16,160 bases of DNA from an uncultured Caryophanales bacterium (GTDB taxonomy: Bacteria; Bacillota_I; Bacilli_A; RF39; UBA660). The position numbers and the translations under genes were made by a program. Below, piece by piece: positions 7,316 to 14,531 of this stretch. The notes under the pieces were generated by a model. The model worked only from the letters and a program-made list of their open reading frames with translations. It was not told where the DNA came from and ran no database searches. Numbering within the stretch: the stretch's first letter is position 1; each line of letters opens with the position of its first letter. Location: assembly GCA_946402785.1 (NCBI GenBank), contig CAMIXP010000016.1:1-16160 (forward strand), given 5' to 3'.

Positions 7316-8098
7316 ATGAAAAAATATATAAAATTATTAATCATTCTATTACTAGTAGGAATTACACTACCAGTAAAAGCAGCCAACTATGCTTTTAAAG
7401 AATTAATTCCACAAGATATAACAACAACCATCCGAGGAAATACATTTTTATATAAAAACTTAACCTATCAAAATGGAGTCGTAAAATTTGAATTAATTAA
7501 AAACAATTCCAAAGAAAAGAAACCATTATCAGTATCCATTGGATTATTTGATGAAAAAGGAAAAAACATCGGTATTATTAATTACTGTTCTGCAGAACAA
7601 GCTCTAAATTCCAAAGAAGAAAAAGAAAACTTTATCATTGATATTAACGGATCAAGTATGGAAACAGGAAAAACATACAAAGATATCAAATATATTTCTA
7701 TTTTAGGAGAAAACAGTACCTGTAGATTGGGAGGATCTCAAGAATTTATCGGACAAACAGTAGAAGAAATTGGTATGGCAAGAAACAACCAACTAACAAG
7801 TAGTGAACTTTTAATTGTTAATATTTTTAAAGTTCTATTAGTTGCGTTAGTTCTATTATTTGTTTATAAATTCTTATTCACAGGAGCTTATCGAAACATG
7901 GATGGGGAAGATGTAAGACAAGAATATGCTTATATCAATAAAGAATTAAGAAAAGAAAGAGAAAGAGAATTAAAAGAACATCCTCCAAAACCAAAAGAAC
8001 CAAAAAAAGTAAAATCAGACGAAGTAATAGAACAAGAAAGAATTCAAAACGAAAAAGACAAAGCAGATGATTCAGATCTACATCATATGTATAAATAA
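7316..8098 (+). CDS. Secreted-domain single-pass membrane protein of unknown function
   Basis: 260 residues. A signal peptide (MKKYIKLLIILLLVGITLPVKA, cleavage near residue 22) leads an extracellular domain of about 140 residues. The segment LSVSIGLFDEKGKNIGIINYC resembles a small beta-sandwich such as FxLYD-type domains, and there are two cysteines (91 and 136) that could form a disulfide. A membrane helix follows at about 165-189, then a highly charged cytoplasmic tail rich in Lys, Glu and Pro. This is a type I topology. ATG 7316 is preferred over the upstream in-frame codon at 7283 because only from there is there a proper signal peptide; AAGGAAG at 7301-7307 is its ribosome binding site and the upstream stop is one base away. 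Being coupled to a membrane protease, it could be a partner or substrate; this is a guess. Confidence 0.8.
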   Translation: MKKYIKLLIILLLVGITLPVKAANYAFKELIPQDITTTIRGNTFLYKNLTYQNGVVKFELIKNNSKEKKPLSVSIGLFDEKGKNIGIINYCSAEQALNSKEEKENFIIDINGSSMETGKTYKDIKYISILGENSTCRLGGSQEFIGQTVEEIGMARNNQLTSSELLIVNIFKVLLVALVLLFVYKFLFTGAYRNMDGEDVRQEYAYINKELRKERERELKEHPPKPKEPKKVKSDEVIEQERIQNEKDKADDSDLHHMYK

Positions 8099-8123
8099 AA
8101 AGAAACCAAAAGTTTCTTTTTTT
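8097..8123 (+). terminator. Intrinsic terminator after the ylbL unit
   Basis: Inverted repeat AAAAAGAAAC (8097-8106) and GTTTCTTTTT (8112-8121) with a five-base loop and further T, overlapping the stop codon of the upstream gene. Confidence 0.85.
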
Positions 8124-8148
8124 CGTGTATAATAAAAGTGGTGATGTT

Positions 8149-9021
8149 ATGAAATATGTGTATGTTTTAAATCGTTTCAGTTTAAAAGATAAATTGAATC
8201 CACTCGTAGATAAAATCAAAAAAGTATCTGAAAAAAGAAAGATGGATTATGTAATTGAGATTAATAATGAAAAAACATCAACAGAAGACATCGTAAGAAA
8301 ATATAAAAAAGAAAAAGTGACCTTTCTCGCAGTAGGAGGAGACGGAACTATCAATCGTATTGTGAATAGTATGAATCATGAAAAGAATATCCTAGGGATT
8401 ATTCCATCTGGTACAGGAAATGATTTTAATAGAGCATGCCTAGAATTAATCAAAAAGAAAGAAACAAAAATAGACTTAATTAAAATCAATCAAAAATTCT
8501 TTATCAATGTAGCCTGCTTTGGAATTGATGCTGATATTGGAAATAATAGTAATGTTGTTCATAGTAAATGGATTCCTGAAAAACAAGGATACAATATCAG
8601 TTTATTAGTTCATTTTGTAAAGTATAAAACAAAACCAGCCAAAGTATTCTATAACGGAAAAACATGGGAAGATGAAATGACAACGATCGCCATTTGCAAT
8701 GGACGTTATTATGGGGGAGGATACAAAGTAGGATATCAGTCTCTCTTAGATAATGGAACGGTTGATTTATACATGGTAAATAAGATGAATAAACTCCAAA
8801 TGGCCACTTTAATCATGGGCATGAATAAAGGACGTCATGAACATTCACCTCATACAACCAAAGTACAAGTAAAGAAATGTACGATTGAATTTGAAAAACC
8901 AGTAACGGGAAATATAGATGGAGAAGAAATAACAGCCAAGAAATTCGAAGTAGAGGTAATTCCAAAAGGAGTAACCATTTACTACGATCGTGATTTAATA
9001 GCAGACATCAACACGCTTTGA
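8149..9021 (+). CDS. Diacylglycerol kinase-like lipid kinase (DagK/YegS family)
   Basis: 290 residues, cytoplasmic or membrane-peripheral. It has the catalytic signatures of the DagK_cat family: VGGDGTINR (residues 62-70, nucleotide binding), PSGTGNDF (86-93), NGRYYGGG (184-191), the metal and catalytic acidic segment DNGTVDLY (201-208) and a C-terminal IDGE (256-259). It phosphorylates diacylglycerol or a related lipid with ATP; in Gram-positives this recycles diacylglycerol released by lipoteichoic acid synthesis. I chose ATG 8149 because GTGGTGAT (8138-8145) precedes it; the frame is open back to a GTG at 8125 that lacks a binding site. A TATAAT at 8128-8133 may be its promoter with a very short leader. 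The stop TGA overlaps the -35 box of the next promoter. Sphingoid-base kinase specificity is a less likely alternative. Confidence 0.88.
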   Translation: MKYVYVLNRFSLKDKLNPLVDKIKKVSEKRKMDYVIEINNEKTSTEDIVRKYKKEKVTFLAVGGDGTINRIVNSMNHEKNILGIIPSGTGNDFNRACLELIKKKETKIDLIKINQKFFINVACFGIDADIGNNSNVVHSKWIPEKQGYNISLLVHFVKYKTKPAKVFYNGKTWEDEMTTIAICNGRYYGGGYKVGYQSLLDNGTVDLYMVNKMNKLQMATLIMGMNKGRHEHSPHTTKVQVKKCTIEFEKPVTGNIDGEEITAKKFEVEVIPKGVTIYYDRDLIADINTL

Positions 9022-9046
9022 CAAAAACGGCAAAATGTGCTATAAT
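9018..9046 (+). promoter_or_regulatory. Consensus promoter for the riboswitch leader and three-gene operon
   Basis: TTGACA (9018-9023), exactly 17 bases, TATAAT (9041-9046), with TGC before the -10 making it also an extended -10. This is the strongest promoter in the window. The -35 overlaps the stop codon of the lipid kinase gene. The predicted start, near 9053, coincides with the first base of the outer stem of the leader RNA. Confidence 0.92.
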
Positions 9047-9052
9047 GTAATC

Positions 9053-9140
9053 ATGAGAGGGAGTAGTTCCATCATTTGATGAAATAATTCAACAACCGAA
9101 AATTATTTTCTGGATTATTTATAAAGAACAAGACTTTTAT
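9053..9140 (+). promoter_or_regulatory. First leader RNA element, yybP-ykoY (manganese) riboswitch-like
   Basis: A self-consistent fold can be drawn. The outer stem pairs AUGAGAG (9053-9059) with CUUUUAU (9134-9140). GGAGUAG (9060-9066) follows, matching the conserved 5' side of loop L1 in yybP-ykoY RNAs. A hairpin covers 9067-9083. A second arm pairs AAAUAAU (9082-9088) with AUUAUUU (9114-9120), encloses the bulge UCAACAA (9089-9095) and is capped by a CCGAA/UUCUGG hairpin. The segment GAACAAGAC (9127-9134) parallels the family's AGCAAGACC on the 3' side of L1. The 3' strand of the outer stem is also the 5' strand of terminator 1, so ligand binding would favour read-through (ON switch), as in known manganese riboswitches. 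Assigned from memory of the family consensus; not searched. Confidence 0.68.
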
Positions 9141-9161
9141 GGAAACATAAAAGTCTTTTTT
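9130..9161 (+). terminator. Terminator 1 of the tandem leader
   Basis: A perfect 11-bp stem, AAGACTTTTAT (9130-9140) with ATAAAAGTCTT (9147-9157), six-base loop and six T. Its left arm overlaps the closing strand of the first leader element, making the two folds mutually exclusive. Confidence 0.88.
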
Positions 9162-9162
9162 C

Positions 9163-9265
9163 ATAAAATAATCGTACAGAGGCATCAATAGATGCAGGAA
9201 TTCAACAACCGAAACTATAATGGCTTATAGATTCTGGATTCCTGTGAAAGAGCAAGACTTTTATA
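9163..9265 (+). promoter_or_regulatory. Second leader RNA element, related to the first but with divergent 5' loop
   Basis: It repeats the core of the first element: hairpin GCATC/GATGC (9182-9195), arm AGGAAU (9196-9201) with AUUCCU (9238-9243), bulge UCAACAA (9202-9208), and CCGAA...UUCUGG around an inner stem CUAUAA (9215-9220) with UUAUAG (9225-9230). AAAGAGCAAGACTTTTAT (9247-9264) then repeats the 3' end. Both stems differ in sequence from copy 1 yet still pair, so the structure covaries while the loops stay fixed. The outer stem can be AUAAAA (9163-9168) with UUUUAU (9259-9264). The GGAGUAG loop of copy 1 is missing and replaced by AAUCGUACAGA-type sequence. Its 3' strand overlaps terminator 2. 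It may be a degenerate copy or have altered ligand response. Confidence 0.6.
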
Positions 9266-9286
9266 GAAATATAAGGGTCTTTTTTT
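9254..9286 (+). terminator. Terminator 2 of the tandem leader
   Basis: A 12-bp stem, AAGACTTTTATA (9254-9265) with TATAAGGGTCTT (9270-9281), two G-T pairs, a GAAA tetraloop and seven T (9280-9286). It lies 33 bases before the start codon of the first structural gene, typical of transcriptional attenuation. Confidence 0.87.
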
Positions 9287-9318
9287 CATATAAAGAAGAC
9301 CTAGAAGGAGAGATTGAT

Positions 9319-10629
9319 ATGAGAACAATCATAACCAACGGTCAATTATTAACCATTCGCCAAATCAAGGAATTATCAAGCATAGAATATCGTGACTTGT
9401 ATTTCTCAAATCCGAATGGAAAACAAAAATTAGTTCCAGGGTTCATTATTACTTATGGACCCAATAACACCATTCTTTATATGACAAGTGCAGATCCTTA
9501 CTTTGATGAATTTGTAAGAAAAGTACGAGAAGTATACCTAGAAGAAAAAGATCATGTCATTAGTGAAGGAATCATGGGGAAACAATATATCCAAATTGAT
9601 GACTTAACGAAAAGCATGTTAATAAATGGAGAACTTGAAAGTACCAGTGAATTATACAAGGAATATGCAAAAGAATATTCCTATCAAGAATCATTATTGA
9701 TGGAAGAAGATAAAGTAAAAGCTTTATTCCCAGTAATCGAATATCACTTAAAAGAAACATTAGAAAGATGGGAAACCAGAATAACAGATATAAAGCTATC
9801 AGGTGGAGTAAACGGAGTTTATTATTTAAACGCAAAAGTGAATCAAAAACCAAGTATCATTCCAATCTATTTTGAACCAAAAGAAGATGGATGGAAAGTA
9901 ACATTGGGAAATCTTTTTGAAAGATCCATTCCACTACAAATAGAAGGACATTTATCAACCAATGGAATCTTCGTATCCGCAAGAATTCCAGAATATGAGT
10001 ATGAAGATGATACGTTCTATCAGATTCGAAACAACCGAGTTTGGAAAGAAAGAGAAATCTATCAAAAAGAAAGAATGATCCATTATGAAACAAAGGACCT
10101 TCCAGTAACGAGTAAGAAAGAACCACAAGAAGTTTATGAAATGGATGCAAGTGCCAAGAAAATTGAATGGTATGAACTTCCATGGAATAGTTATTTAGGT
10201 ATTTATGAAGATAAATGGTACATGACAGATGAAGGAGAAAGACAAGAAGAAGAATCTCCTCATAGAATGGTCGAAAATAAAATCGTGTATCTATCAAAAA
10301 CACAAGATACCATCTGGACAAAAGAAATCGCAAGTAAACGATATCACAGAAAAAAAGATGACCGAACAGTAGGCGGAAATATCCAATTAGACTATATGAA
10401 TAAAAGAAGAATTGGAAAACTATCCAAAGATGCAGCTTTAGTAGAAACCCACTTCACAAGAAATGGAGTAACCGGTAAATACAAAGAAGCATTATCAGGA
10501 AAATATTTTTATCAAATTTATCAACCAGATTTAACAAAAGAAAAAGCAAGATTTATTGATCAAAACGATCAAGTAGATGAAAAAACAGATTTATTTGATC
10601 CAAAACAATATATAAAGGAGACGATGTAA
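9319..10629 (+). CDS. Unknown soluble protein, first gene of the riboswitch-controlled operon
   Basis: 436 residues from ATG 9319, preceded by AAGGAG (9305-9310). The frame is open back to an ATG at 9220, but that codon lies inside the second leader RNA element, upstream of terminator 2, so it is not the start. There is no signal peptide or membrane segment; the protein is rich in Glu, Lys and Tyr, and I recognise no domain. Its middle part (about 150-250 in this numbering) alternates in a way suggesting beta sheet (GGVNGVYYLNAKV, WKVTLGNLF), and a charged Glu/Lys-rich region with several Trp follows. Two bases separate its stop from the ATPase gene. Position suggests a substrate, adaptor or effector of the ATPase/VWA-like pair. 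Confidence 0.82.
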   Translation: MRTIITNGQLLTIRQIKELSSIEYRDLYFSNPNGKQKLVPGFIITYGPNNTILYMTSADPYFDEFVRKVREVYLEEKDHVISEGIMGKQYIQIDDLTKSMLINGELESTSELYKEYAKEYSYQESLLMEEDKVKALFPVIEYHLKETLERWETRITDIKLSGGVNGVYYLNAKVNQKPSIIPIYFEPKEDGWKVTLGNLFERSIPLQIEGHLSTNGIFVSARIPEYEYEDDTFYQIRNNRVWKEREIYQKERMIHYETKDLPVTSKKEPQEVYEMDASAKKIEWYELPWNSYLGIYEDKWYMTDEGERQEEESPHRMVENKIVYLSKTQDTIWTKEIASKRYHRKKDDRTVGGNIQLDYMNKRRIGKLSKDAALVETHFTRNGVTGKYKEALSGKYFYQIYQPDLTKEKARFIDQNDQVDEKTDLFDPKQYIKETM

Positions 10630-10631
10630 TT

Positions 10632-12878
10632 ATGGGAATTTTCAATAAAAATGAAGAAGTAAGACAATATAATTTGTTAATCAATAGAATCAATAATACA
10701 AGATTCGATGAGTATGTAAAAAATGTATTCATTGAGTATGTAAATCAATTAAAAAAAGGACGTCCAAATGATTTCGGAGACATGGAAACATTATTCCGTG
10801 TAATGAATGAATTATGTGACAGTAACTTTGAAGATGAAACAGATGCAAAAGAACATTTAAATAATGTCATTGCAAACTATCACTTATTAGTAAATAAAGA
10901 CGATCCAAATGTAGAAAACGCAAAGAGTTATTTTATTGAAGAATTTGTAAATACAAATGGAATCCTTTATCAACAATACTTTGATGAAGGAATGTATGCC
11001 TTATTTGCAGATAAAAAAGACTACTTTGAAATTATGGATAAGATTCGTTTAAATGAAACATTAACTGATAGAATCGATGCAATCATAGGGTATGCTCATC
11101 AAGTAGGTAAATATTGTATGACACAAGATATCTTAAAAAGAGACATCTTAGCATACTTAGATGGATTAGAAAACGTAACCGACGATGATGTAGAAAAATA
11201 TGGAGAAATGGAATTAGACAGAGCCAAAAGAAGAATCGGTGTTTATAACATCAGTTCAGAAGAATTAGCTTCTGTAGACTCAAAACTAAGAAGAGTAGAA
11301 GGTTACTTAGAAGAATTCGGAACCTACATGGCAAATGTAGAAGAAGAAAAAAGAGCCATCACTTCTTTAGTAGATACAGGTCGTAAAGAAATTCAAAGAG
11401 CAAAAACAGAATCTGTAGAAGCTTTAAAACAAATGATTGCTCAACAAAAACAATTATTAATTCAAAAATTAGATGAAAAAGTATTAGACATTGAAGAATC
11501 ATTACAAGGAAAAAGTGATGAAGTATTCCGTCAAATATTAGAATCATATCAAGACCGTGTAGAAGAATTCAGAAAAATATTTGAAGGATACAGTGTATCT
11601 GCTAGTAAAGATTTAATTGCTATTCAAAAAGATGCTCAAAAATCATTAGAAAGATTAAAAAAATATGCTACAGATGAACCACTTCTACAAGAAATGATGA
11701 AACGTCTAGAAGAACAAAGTGCTTATCGTGATCAAATCATTCAATTAGTTGCCAAAGAAGAAGAGTTAAAAGAAAAAGCAAAAGAAGAAACACCATCTGC
11801 AACTACAAAGGCTACTCCAGAACCTGTGGTAATTCCAGGATATGATCGTATCATGGTACCTTATCGTAGAATTGTATTACCTGAAAAGATTAATACGATG
11901 ATTAATCCATATCTAGATGAAAGAATTCCTTTCACGAAAAGAAAAGAAGAATTATTAAAAAGAATCGAAGAAAAGGAAAAAGAAGGAGAAATCTTCCATA
12001 AAAAAGTAAAAGAAATTGCAATCGACTTAATGGAAGGAGACTGGCCATATTTATGGGGACCTTCTGGAACAGGAAAAAGCTATATGGTAAAACAAGTAGC
12101 TAGCTTACTTGGAATGGATTTCATGAAAGCTGGTAAGATTACAGAACCTTATTCTGTATTAGGATACAATGATCCACAAGGAAGATTCTGTTTTACTCCT
12201 ACCTTCGTAGCTGCTTTATATGGACACCTATTATCATTAGACGAATTCGACAATGGTAATACAGACACACAAGTAGTATTAAATGATATCTATTCAGAAT
12301 TATTAAATAAATTAGAAGATCCAAGTGAAACATGTGAAGTTATTTTCGGAACCGATGTTCCAGTAGATATTAACCCTAACTTCCGTATGATTTCAGCTGG
12401 TAACACATCTGGTTCAGGAGAAAACGAAGCATTCTCATCACGTGGAAAAATCGATGAGTCAATTCAACAAAGAATGACTCCTATCTATATCGATTTCGAT
12501 GATAGAGTAGAACAAAAAATATTAGAAGGATATCCAGTATGGTATAAATTCATTACAGACTTCAGAAGAATCTGTACAGAATATGCTGAAAATAATGGAT
12601 TATCTTCTACTTTAGGAGCAACAACGACAAGAGACGCTGCTGCTATTAAAAAATATATTGATCACAATAGTAAAACCATTGACCAAATTATTGCTGAAAA
12701 ATTCGTACAAATTAAAGATTCAGAATATAGAAAAGCTTTAGCAAGAGAAATTGCAGAATTATATCATGTAGACTATGATGGAGCAAATAACCCATCATTC
12801 AAAAAAACACTTGCTTCAGCAGACGAAAAAGTATTAGCTAAAAAATTCATTTACTATTGTAAAGAAGGAGTGAAGTAA
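10632..12878 (+). CDS. Coiled-coil MoxR/CobS-like AAA+ ATPase
   Basis: 748 residues, cytoplasmic. Residues 1-200 are a helical N-terminal domain without a known motif. About 205-385 is a long coiled coil rich in Glu, Lys and Gln. After a Pro/Thr linker (388-400), an AAA+ domain runs from about 450 to 680: Walker A GPSGTGKS (476-483), Walker B LSLDEFD (534-540), sensor 1 Asn591 in ISAGNTSG, and arginines 604 and 614 as candidate arginine fingers. The Walker A/B style and the insert after Walker B match the MoxR/CobS (AAA_5) group, which remodels proteins or inserts cofactors together with a VWA-domain partner. The long coiled coil is atypical, since most MoxR proteins are 300-500 residues. AAGGAG at 10615-10620 lies before ATG 10632. 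The next gene starts one base after its stop. Confidence 0.88.
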   Translation: MGIFNKNEEVRQYNLLINRINNTRFDEYVKNVFIEYVNQLKKGRPNDFGDMETLFRVMNELCDSNFEDETDAKEHLNNVIANYHLLVNKDDPNVENAKSYFIEEFVNTNGILYQQYFDEGMYALFADKKDYFEIMDKIRLNETLTDRIDAIIGYAHQVGKYCMTQDILKRDILAYLDGLENVTDDDVEKYGEMELDRAKRRIGVYNISSEELASVDSKLRRVEGYLEEFGTYMANVEEEKRAITSLVDTGRKEIQRAKTESVEALKQMIAQQKQLLIQKLDEKVLDIEESLQGKSDEVFRQILESYQDRVEEFRKIFEGYSVSASKDLIAIQKDAQKSLERLKKYATDEPLLQEMMKRLEEQSAYRDQIIQLVAKEEELKEKAKEETPSATTKATPEPVVIPGYDRIMVPYRRIVLPEKINTMINPYLDERIPFTKRKEELLKRIEEKEKEGEIFHKKVKEIAIDLMEGDWPYLWGPSGTGKSYMVKQVASLLGMDFMKAGKITEPYSVLGYNDPQGRFCFTPTFVAALYGHLLSLDEFDNGNTDTQVVLNDIYSELLNKLEDPSETCEVIFGTDVPVDINPNFRMISAGNTSGSGENEAFSSRGKIDESIQQRMTPIYIDFDDRVEQKILEGYPVWYKFITDFRRICTEYAENNGLSSTLGATTTRDAAAIKKYIDHNSKTIDQIIAEKFVQIKDSEYRKALAREIAELYHVDYDGANNPSFKKTLASADEKVLAKKFIYYCKEGVK

Positions 12879-12879
12879 G

Positions 12880-13833
12880 TTGGAAAAAATTCCACAAAAC
12901 TTTAAAACATTCCCTAAAAATGTATGGGAACCAAGACAAGTACAAACTTCCGAAGGAAACTATACATTATTTGGATTTCATTTCAAAGGAATACAAGACT
13001 TTTATGATTTCCTAAAAAAAGAACCAAGAATTAATAAAGAAGTATGGGGTGGAGGATTAGAAAGTATTAATAATGATGCAGACTTTGCAGGAGAACCATA
13101 TGAATCAGCTGTCGAAAAATTAGTAAGAGAGATGGATCCTGGTTATCAAGAATATTTACAAATTCAAAAAAATATTCACGCAAAAGCTGCCAAAGTACAT
13201 GAATATCAACCCATCAAATCCGTAGCAGGAGGAATGGTAAACCCAGTAGACTACACAACCGGAAGCCCAACCATTTATCGTTCCAGTAGATTGATTACCA
13301 AACCAAAATTCTTAACGATTGATACCCAAGTAGCATATCTATCTCATACATCAAAAAGCCAAGTATTCAATCGAGCAATCATTATTACAAACTTAATTCG
13401 TGCATTAGAAAGAAAAGGATACAACGTAGACGTAAATTCTTTCATGTTAGCTTATAAAGATGATGAATTAATTCAAGCAATTTTCCAAATCAAACAGCAT
13501 GGAGAAAGAACCAATTATCAATCTCTTTATAAATCATTAGTAGATGTAGAATTCTTCAGAAGATTATGTTTCCGACTAATGGAAGTAAGTGATGTAGAAA
13601 ATGATTGGAGTTGGGGATATGGTAGAACCGCAGAAGAATCTCTCGCAAGAGAAGTATTAAAATTAAAGAAAGATGACATCTATTTTGATCAACCATCCGA
13701 GATGGGAATCTACGGACACGATATTGGAGATGACTTTGAAAATGCAATAGAACACTTAGGTTTAGAAAAAATAATTGACGTTCCAAGAGAAAAAGAAATC
13801 TTAGAGGAATGTGTAAAAGTATTAAGAAAGTAG
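12880..13833 (+). CDS. Possible degenerate VWA-like partner of the AAA+ ATPase
   Basis: 317 residues, soluble. The TTG start is chosen because GGAG (12867-12870) is well placed and it follows the ATPase stop by one base. The N-terminal half carries motifs I cannot assign to a named family (HFKGIQDFYDFLKKEP, EVWGGGLESINNDADF). From about residue 143 the order of predicted strands and helices, FLTIDTQVAYL, a helix through SQVFNRAIIITNLIRALERKG, YNVDVNSFML, IQAIFQI and RTNYQSLY, resembles a VWA fold. However, the metal-site signature DxSxS is not present: ID at 147-148 and the S-K-S at 158-160 are at best remnants. MoxR-type ATPases are commonly encoded next to VWA proteins, which supports the idea; the fold is an inference. 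A terminator follows, so this ends the operon. Confidence 0.72.
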   Translation: MEKIPQNFKTFPKNVWEPRQVQTSEGNYTLFGFHFKGIQDFYDFLKKEPRINKEVWGGGLESINNDADFAGEPYESAVEKLVREMDPGYQEYLQIQKNIHAKAAKVHEYQPIKSVAGGMVNPVDYTTGSPTIYRSSRLITKPKFLTIDTQVAYLSHTSKSQVFNRAIIITNLIRALERKGYNVDVNSFMLAYKDDELIQAIFQIKQHGERTNYQSLYKSLVDVEFFRRLCFRLMEVSDVENDWSWGYGRTAEESLAREVLKLKKDDIYFDQPSEMGIYGHDIGDDFENAIEHLGLEKIIDVPREKEILEECVKVLRK

Positions 13834-13854
13834 AAGGAAACTTCTACTTTTTTT
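13827..13854 (+). terminator. Intrinsic terminator of the three-gene operon
   Basis: Perfect 10-bp stem AAAGTAGAAG (13827-13836) with CTTCTACTTT (13841-13850), GAAA tetraloop, then T. The operon's last stop codon (13831-13833) lies within the left arm. Confidence 0.92.
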
Positions 13855-13864
13855 AGGAAACCTA

Positions 13865-13893
13865 TTGACAAAAGTTTCTGTTATTAATAAAAT
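13865..13893 (+). promoter_or_regulatory. Promoter of the NAD salvage operon
   Basis: Perfect TTGACA (13865-13870), 17 bases, TAAAAT (13888-13893). It lies between a terminator and the nicotinamidase gene, 36 bases upstream of its start codon. Confidence 0.85.
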
Positions 13894-13902
13894 GTTATTA
13901 AC
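13880..13902 (+). promoter_or_regulatory. Candidate repressor operator: two GTTA-T-TAAY repeats over the -10
   Basis: GTTATTAAT (13880-13888) and GTTATTAAC (13894-13902) are direct repeats 14 bases apart. The second is a perfect odd-centred palindrome (GTTA-T-TAAC); the first differs at one position. They flank and overlap the -10 box, where a bound repressor would block the promoter. NAD salvage genes in Firmicutes are often repressed by NiaR or NrtR, but I cannot match the repeat to either consensus. Confidence 0.4.
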
Positions 13903-13929
13903 AAGAGAAAATATGATAGGAGGATTCAT

Positions 13930-14523
13930 ATGGAAAAGATTAAAAACTTAAAAACTTATAAAGGCTGCTTAATTATCGTAGACATGGTAAATGGTTTTAT
14001 CAAAGAAGGAGTTCTACATGATGAAGAAATTGCAAAAATCATTCCACGTATTATTGAATTAATTAAAGAAGCTAAAAAGGAAGGAAAACTAATTGTATTC
14101 GTAAAAGATACCCATACAAAAGATTCTGCTGAATTCGAACGTTTTGGAGAAACAGAACACTGCTTAAAAGATACGTTGGAATCTCAAGTAGTAGAAGCTT
14201 TAAGACAATATGAAATGGAAGAAGACACCATTAGTATTGAAAAGAATTCAACATCCTTCATGGAAGCACCAGACTTTAGAGAATTAATGGAGCATGAACA
14301 AGAAATGAATGATTTTGATGTCGTTGGTTGCTGTACGGATATTTGTGTGATTAACGGAACGATAGGACTTGCTAACTACTTAGATCAATGGAACAGACGT
14401 CATACAATTCGTGTTCATGAAGATGCAATCGCAACATATGGAGAAGCAAACAGACAAAACTATGTAGATGCAGCAAAATTATTAATGGAACAACAAGGAA
14501 TTCAATTAGTAAAAAAGAAATAG
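13930..14523 (+). CDS. pncA: Nicotinamidase (isochorismatase-like hydrolase)
   Basis: Hydrolyses nicotinamide to nicotinate and ammonia, the entry step of NAD salvage. 197 residues, normal size. The catalytic triad of the family is present: Asp18 (IIVDMVNGF), Lys105 (IEKNSTSF) and the nucleophile Cys139 (CCTDICV). Metal ligands fit Asp60 and His62 (KDTHTKD) and His77 (TEHCLK). The TDxCV context around the cysteine is typical of PncA. AGGAGG (13918-13923) lies six bases before ATG 13930. It is followed at eight bases by the nicotinate phosphoribosyltransferase gene, which settles the substrate against other isochorismatase-like hydrolases. Expression is probably set by the promoter and repeats just upstream. 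Confidence 0.92.
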   Translation: MEKIKNLKTYKGCLIIVDMVNGFIKEGVLHDEEIAKIIPRIIELIKEAKKEGKLIVFVKDTHTKDSAEFERFGETEHCLKDTLESQVVEALRQYEMEEDTISIEKNSTSFMEAPDFRELMEHEQEMNDFDVVGCCTDICVINGTIGLANYLDQWNRRHTIRVHEDAIATYGEANRQNYVDAAKLLMEQQGIQLVKKK

Positions 14524-14531
14524 GTGAGATT

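Noticed and set aside
9053..9286. Leader as T-box, purine, preQ1, SAM or other common riboswitch
   Set aside because: No T-box GGGTGGNACCGCG-like segment and none of the core sequences of those classes; the yybP-ykoY-like layout fits best.
9053..9286. The repeat in the leader as a mobile element or CRISPR array
   Set aside because: Only two copies, similarity follows RNA loops and terminators rather than whole units, and the stems vary compensatorily.
9857..10333. Minus-strand open frame of 158 codons within the first operon gene
   Set aside because: Leu/Phe/His-rich composition typical of the antisense of a Lys/Glu-rich gene; no ribosome binding site or promoter.
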